Below, one piece after another: positions 60,213-64,000 of a DNA stretch of 64,000 bases. Source of the stretch: Niabella sp. (GTDB lineage Bacteria > Bacteroidota > Bacteroidia > Chitinophagales > Chitinophagaceae); the NCBI RefSeq assembly GCF_030150205.1, contig NZ_JASLGT010000017.1:186001-250000 (forward strand), given 5' to 3'. The position numbers and the translations under genes are program-made. Each line of letters opens with the position of its first letter. Positions within the stretch are counted from its first letter, which is position 1. The notes beneath the pieces are model-generated. The model did no database searches. It had not been told where the DNA came from and saw nothing but the letters and a program-made list of their open reading frames with translations.

Positions 60213-61466
60213 ATGGAAAAAAGAATCGCATTCATTAGCGAACATGCATCTCCGTTAGCGATGCCGGGAAGTACGGATTCCGGAGGTCAGAATGTGTATG
60301 TAATGGAATTAACCCGTGAACTGGCGAAGGTCGGGTACCAGGTTGATATTTTTACCAGGTGGGAACATGCGTATATGCCCCAGGTTGTTCGTTGTAATGA
60401 CCGCATACGGGTAGTGCATATTCCTGCCGGCCCAAGGCAGTATGTAGAAAAGGAGCAGCTGCTGCCTTATATGACGGATTTCAGGCGTCATATGGTAGAC
60501 TTTATCCTGCAACAGGGATTGGAATATGAACTGATCCATGCTAACTTTTTTATGTCGGCCCAGGTAGCAATGGAAATCAAAATCATACTGGGGATTCCCT
60601 TTGTGGTTACGTTTCATGCGCTGGGACATATACGCCGGCTGCACCAGGGAAATAACGACCGGTTTCCGGTAGAGCGCATCCGGATTGAGCAGGATGCGAT
60701 CCGTTTTGCAGACCGGATCATAGCCGAATGTCCGCAGGACCGGGAAGATCTTATCCGCTATTACCATGCCCCGGAGGAAAAGATTGCGGTGGTGCCCTGC
60801 GGTGTCAATACTTCCGAATTTTACCGGGTTCCGCGGGAAGTAGCAAAACAGCGTTTGAACCTGCCGGAAGCTGCGTGTACACTTTTGCAACTGGGAAGGA
60901 TCGTACCCCGCAAGGGTATTGCGAATGTGATCCGGGCCCTTGCCGTACTTCGGCGTCAACACCTGGATGCCCGGCTTTTGATTGTTGGCGGCAACCTGCA
61001 GGATATGGAACGGGATACCGAACTGAACCGGTTACAAAATGTTTGCGGGGAACTGGGCGTAACCGCAGCGGTTCGTTTTGAAGGGCAGAAAGAACAACAG
61101 GAGCTGAAGTATTATTATTCAGCGGCGGATATTTTTATAACCACGCCCTGGTACGAGCCTTTTGGTATTACGCCACTGGAAGCAATGGCCTGTCAAACAC
61201 CTGTGATCGGATCGCGGGTGGGGGGCATTGCTTATAGTATAAAAGAGGGTGAAACCGGAGCATTGGTACCGCCGGAGAATCCCCAGGTACTTGCGGATAC
61301 GGTTTTAGACCTTTGCAAGCAGCCCGGCTGTTTAACGCAATTGGGCGTTAACGGACTGGCAAGGGTACAAACATTATTTACCTGGCAACGGATCGCTCAT
61401 AAAATGGCTGCCGTTTACCAGGAGATCACCGCAGATGCCAATATGGGAATGGAAAAAGTGGTCTGA
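60213..61466 (+). CDS. Glycosyltransferase, GT4 (sucrose-synthase/MshA-like fold)
   Basis: 417 residues. The N-terminus RIAFISEHASPLAMPGSTDS with GGQNVYVMELTREL is the start of the GT4 group containing MshA and sucrose-phosphate synthases; VVTFHALGHIRRLHQ, the Lys of GRIVPRKGIANVIRAL, and EPFGITPLEAMACQTPVIGS (the Glu-x7-Glu motif) complete it. It probably transfers a hexose or heptose from a nucleotide donor, acceptor unknown. Second in the operon, 25 bases before gmhB. Confidence 0.9.
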   Translation: MEKRIAFISEHASPLAMPGSTDSGGQNVYVMELTRELAKVGYQVDIFTRWEHAYMPQVVRCNDRIRVVHIPAGPRQYVEKEQLLPYMTDFRRHMVDFILQQGLEYELIHANFFMSAQVAMEIKIILGIPFVVTFHALGHIRRLHQGNNDRFPVERIRIEQDAIRFADRIIAECPQDREDLIRYYHAPEEKIAVVPCGVNTSEFYRVPREVAKQRLNLPEAACTLLQLGRIVPRKGIANVIRALAVLRRQHLDARLLIVGGNLQDMERDTELNRLQNVCGELGVTAAVRFEGQKEQQELKYYYSAADIFITTPWYEPFGITPLEAMACQTPVIGSRVGGIAYSIKEGETGALVPPENPQVLADTVLDLCKQPGCLTQLGVNGLARVQTLFTWQRIAHKMAAVYQEITADANMGMEKVV

Positions 61467-61491
61467 GTCAGCAACCGCATCAATATATTTT

Positions 61492-62058
61492 ATGAACCGT
61501 GCAATATTTATAGATAAAGATGGGTGCTTTATAAAAAATGTACCGTACAATGTAGATCCGGACCGTATTGAATTAAATAAAGGCGCGGCGTTCTTCTGCA
61601 AGCTGATAAGGGCCTGCGGGTTTAAGATGGTACTGGTAACCAACCAGCCCGGTATTGCGCTGGGCTATTTTTCAGAAGCTGATTTTAGGACGGCAGTCAC
61701 AGCTATTGAAAAAGCTGCCGGTGCGGTTTTCGACAGTGTTTTTTATTGCCCGCATCATCCTGAAGGATCGGTGGCTCCTTTTAACAAAAGCTGTAGTTGC
61801 CGCAAACCTTCGCCGGGCATGTTCCTTGAGGCAGCAACTGCAGAACAGATCCGTTTGAAAGATTCCTGGATGATCGGCGACATCCTGGATGATATGGAGG
61901 CGGGTAAACGGGCCGGATGCCGCACAATCCTTTTAGACAACGGAGGCGAAACCGAATGGAAAATGGGCCCTTACCGCATGCCGGATTTTGTGGTGCCCGA
62001 TCTTTTTGAAGCAACTACGATCATTCTTAAAAACATAGCATATGAACTGTTTTCCTAA
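61492..62058 (+). CDS. gmhB: D-glycero-D-manno-heptose-1,7-bisphosphate phosphatase-like HAD protein
   Basis: 188 residues from ATG 61492; the upstream open frame to 61435 lies in the end of the previous gene. HAD-IIIA motif IFIDKDGC gives nucleophile D8 and acid D10, LVTNQPGIALGYF the second motif, and CPHHPEG with CSCRKPSPGMFLEA the zinc site of GmhB. GmhB removes the 7-phosphate in ADP-heptose synthesis (1,7-bisphosphate to 1-phosphate). The last Cys of the DKDGC box replaces the usual Thr or Val after DRDG, a small departure. Followed by hldE with a 17-base overlap. Confidence 0.88.
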   Translation: MNRAIFIDKDGCFIKNVPYNVDPDRIELNKGAAFFCKLIRACGFKMVLVTNQPGIALGYFSEADFRTAVTAIEKAAGAVFDSVFYCPHHPEGSVAPFNKSCSCRKPSPGMFLEAATAEQIRLKDSWMIGDILDDMEAGKRAGCRTILLDNGGETEWKMGPYRMPDFVVPDLFEATTIILKNIAYELFS

Positions 62059-63526
62059 CGAGACGGTGAAACAATTTAATAAATGGAAGATCCTGGTGAT
62101 CGGTGACCTGATCCTGGATCATTATGTGCAGGGGGAAACACAACGCCTGTGCCCCGAAGGTCCGGTGCCGGTAGTGGAAGTGATGCTGCGTCAGTATGCC
62201 CTGGGCGGCAGTGCCAATGCGGCACTTAATTTTTCCAGCCTGTCGGCCCAGGTTACTTACTGCAGTGTAGCGGGGGGCGATCCGGAAGCAGCAATAGCCA
62301 TACAGATGCTGCGGGATCAGCAGATAGAGGTAAACGTATTAAAAGATCCCGGGCGCAGCACACTTTTAAAAACAAGGGTAATGGCCGGCAGGCAATTGCT
62401 GGCCCGGTTTGATTCGGGTACAACGGATCCAATTTCACCGGAAGCAACCGAATGGCTGAAAACAACGCTGATGCGGGAAATTCCCAAACACGATGCCATT
62501 GTTATTTCCGATTATGATAAAGGTATTCTTACGGCGGATATCATTGACGTTATACAACAGGCAACCGCAATGCATCACCGGTATATTGCTATTGATTCCA
62601 AAAGACTGGACCGGTTCCGGGAATTGCAGCCGGAGTTTGCAAAGCCCAATTATGGGGAAGCCCTTCAATTGCTAAAAGAACCATCCCGGAACGATGGGCG
62701 TATGGAGCAGGTACGCGGTTTTGGTGACCGGCTGTATGCATGTGCCAATGCCCGCATCCTGGCGCTGACGGCCGATAAGGATGGCGCTGTTGTTTTTAAC
62801 GAGGGAAAACTGGCCGGACATTGCCCGCCGTATCAACGGGAACAGGTGAACGTGGTAGGGGCTGGTGATGTGTTCTTCAGCGCCTTTACCCTTGCCCATC
62901 TTTCGGGTGCTCCTGAGCCGCAGTCCCTTGATATAGCATCGGCAGCAGCGGCCGTGGGTATGATGCAAACAGACCGTACCTGTTGCTGTACAGCTGCTGA
63001 ACTGGCTGCCTTTTTTTCAAGGGGCACCAAAGAACTTTCAACAAAGGAGCAGGTATGTTCGCTGGTTGCAGTGTACCGTTCGATGGGGAAGCGAATCGTT
63101 TTCACCAATGGTTGTTTTGATATCCTGCACCGGGGACATATCAGTTATCTTTCACAGGCCCGCGCGCTGGGCGATGTTTTGATTGTGGGGATTAATTTTG
63201 ATGAAAGCGTGCGAAGGCTGAAAGGGGCACAGCGCCCGGTAAATCCGCTTGCAGACCGGAAGGCAGTGCTGGCCGCACTGGCATGTGTTACGCATCTGAT
63301 TCCCTTTGGCAGCGCCGGTGATGATACAGCCATGGAGCTGATCGACTGGATTCAGCCGGATATCTATGTAAAGGGCGGCGATTATTCCCTGGAAAAATTA
63401 CCGGAGGCATCGCTGGTAGAAGCCAGGGGCGGCAGGGTAGAAATCCTGCCCCTGATGCCGGGCCGTTCCACCACCGGTATGATTCATAAGATTAACCCAG
63501 CCATAGCACTTAAAACCGGTTCCTGA
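62042..63526 (+). CDS. hldE: Bifunctional heptose-7-phosphate kinase / heptose-1-phosphate adenylyltransferase
   Basis: 494 residues. The N-terminal PfkB kinase (about 15-325) has GDLILDHYVQGETQRLCPEG, GSANAALN and the anion-hole GAGD at 273-276. The C-terminal nucleotidyltransferase (about 350-480) has VFTNGCFDILHRGHISYL with H363-x-x-H366 and the PGRSTTGMIHKI end. HldE phosphorylates D-glycero-beta-D-manno-heptose-7-phosphate and, after GmhB, adds AMP to form ADP-heptose. Both active sites look complete. Overlap with gmhB shows coupled translation. With GmhB present, only GmhA and an epimerase are missing from the window. Confidence 0.95.
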   Translation: MNCFPNETVKQFNKWKILVIGDLILDHYVQGETQRLCPEGPVPVVEVMLRQYALGGSANAALNFSSLSAQVTYCSVAGGDPEAAIAIQMLRDQQIEVNVLKDPGRSTLLKTRVMAGRQLLARFDSGTTDPISPEATEWLKTTLMREIPKHDAIVISDYDKGILTADIIDVIQQATAMHHRYIAIDSKRLDRFRELQPEFAKPNYGEALQLLKEPSRNDGRMEQVRGFGDRLYACANARILALTADKDGAVVFNEGKLAGHCPPYQREQVNVVGAGDVFFSAFTLAHLSGAPEPQSLDIASAAAAVGMMQTDRTCCCTAAELAAFFSRGTKELSTKEQVCSLVAVYRSMGKRIVFTNGCFDILHRGHISYLSQARALGDVLIVGINFDESVRRLKGAQRPVNPLADRKAVLAALACVTHLIPFGSAGDDTAMELIDWIQPDIYVKGGDYSLEKLPEASLVEARGGRVEILPLMPGRSTTGMIHKINPAIALKTGS

Positions 63527-63527
63527 T

Positions 63528-64000
63528 ATGAAGGTAGCCCTACCGATCCGGAAAGTGCTTTGTATGCGGCTGGACAATATGGGGGATGTATTGATGAGCA
63601 CGCCTGCCATGCGGGCGTTAAAGGAAACCTTCAACGCAACAATTACGCTGCTGACTTCTGAACAGGGCGCGGCTATTGCGCCTTATATTCCGGTGATTGA
63701 TGAAGTGCTGATCTTTAATGCGCCCTGGGTACAACATCGGGGAGCAGAAGGCTCAATAGCCGGTTTAGCAGAATGTTTGAAGGCCGGTAATTTTGACCTG
63801 GCTGTTATTTTTACGGTTAGCAGCCAGAACCCGCTTCCTTCGGCCATGCTGGCGTATATGGCCGGCATTCCTGTACGGCTGGCCTATTGCCGCGAAAACC
63901 CTTACCGGTTGTTAACACATTGGATGCCGGATCCGGAACCGCTCCGTTGTATGGATAAACACCAGGTACAACGGGACCTGGACCTGGTATTTTCTATAGG
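63528..64000 (+). CDS. Glycosyltransferase family 9 (heptosyltransferase-like), C-terminus cut by window edge
   Basis: About 157 N-terminal residues are visible from ATG 63528, one base after the hldE stop. VLCMRLDNMGDVLMSTPAMR with ALKETF is the GT9 N-terminus (like WaaF and WaaC), followed by LLTSEQGAAIAPYIPVIDEV and DLAVIFTVSSQNPLPSAML. GT9 enzymes transfer heptose from ADP-heptose. Placed directly after gmhB and hldE, it is a natural user of the sugar nucleotide. Continues beyond 64000. Confidence 0.88.
   Translation, partial: MKVALPIRKVLCMRLDNMGDVLMSTPAMRALKETFNATITLLTSEQGAAIAPYIPVIDEVLIFNAPWVQHRGAEGSIAGLAECLKAGNFDLAVIFTVSSQNPLPSAMLAYMAGIPVRLAYCRENPYRLLTHWMPDPEPLRCMDKHQVQRDLDLVFSI

Overview
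The window looks like chromosomal DNA of a Bacteroidota bacterium, most probably a soil or plant-associated member of the Chitinophagaceae; the genus is a guess (Niabella-like). Reasons: a PorV/PorU-type pair of the type IX secretion system, many lipoproteins and SusD-free surface genes typical of the phylum, promoters of the form TAnnTTTG, start codons without Shine-Dalgarno sequences except on rpsU, and DUF4142, DUF4954, DUF6799 and DUF892 proteins. No rRNA, CRISPR array, insertion sequence or prophage is visible. One tRNA gene (Lys, UUU) is present.

Layout. 0-12 kb: a stand-alone RlmK-type methyltransferase (cut by the edge), a DnaQ/GIY-YIG nuclease, a GDSL hydrolase, tyrS, a PorV-like/PorU-like secretion pair, a membrane acyltransferase and riboflavin synthase. 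12-14 kb: a ribosome-linked group, rpsU - terminator - xerC-type recombinase - hpf. 14-18 kb: envelope proteins (glycine-zipper lipoprotein, DUF6799/LEA-like lipoprotein, Ycf48-like propeller, beta-barrel). 18-30 kb: housekeeping genes thrS, der, glmS, mgtE with DUF4954, a SET-domain protein, a SAM hydrolase and an SDR. 30-40 kb: a GH9/deacetylase fusion, tRNA-Lys, a visibly AT-richer AraC-SDR pair, DUF1028, a WalJ-type metallo-hydrolase and two GNAT genes. 40-46 kb: a c-type haem lipoprotein, an SRPBCC protein, an RCC1 propeller and a LuxR-type two-component system.

46.9-59 kb is an accessory stress and DNA-repair region: many small proteins (KGG-motif protein, DUF4142, DUF2383, DUF892, DUF6496, a DUF1328-like membrane peptide), SDR and CinA-C enzymes, and a Ku-LigD non-homologous end-joining operon. 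59.2-64 kb starts a tightly packed glycosylation operon: two GT4-type glycosyltransferases, GmhB, bifunctional HldE and a GT9 heptosyltransferase (cut by the right edge), pointing to ADP-heptose synthesis and its transfer to a surface glycan.

Between genes there are several families of short-period repeats (8-bp CACATTYY arrays at two sites, 7-bp CTGAAAA arrays at three sites, a 42-bp element repeated at 58.1 kb) and long inverted repeats (2.86, 16.9, 41.2 kb). I found no clearly new defence or mobile system. The most interesting items are the rpsU translation signal and its terminator abutting the xer gene, the nuclease fusion with a Cys quartet, the GH9-deacetylase fusion, the ordered intergenic arrays, and the stress/NHEJ region with unexplained small proteins.
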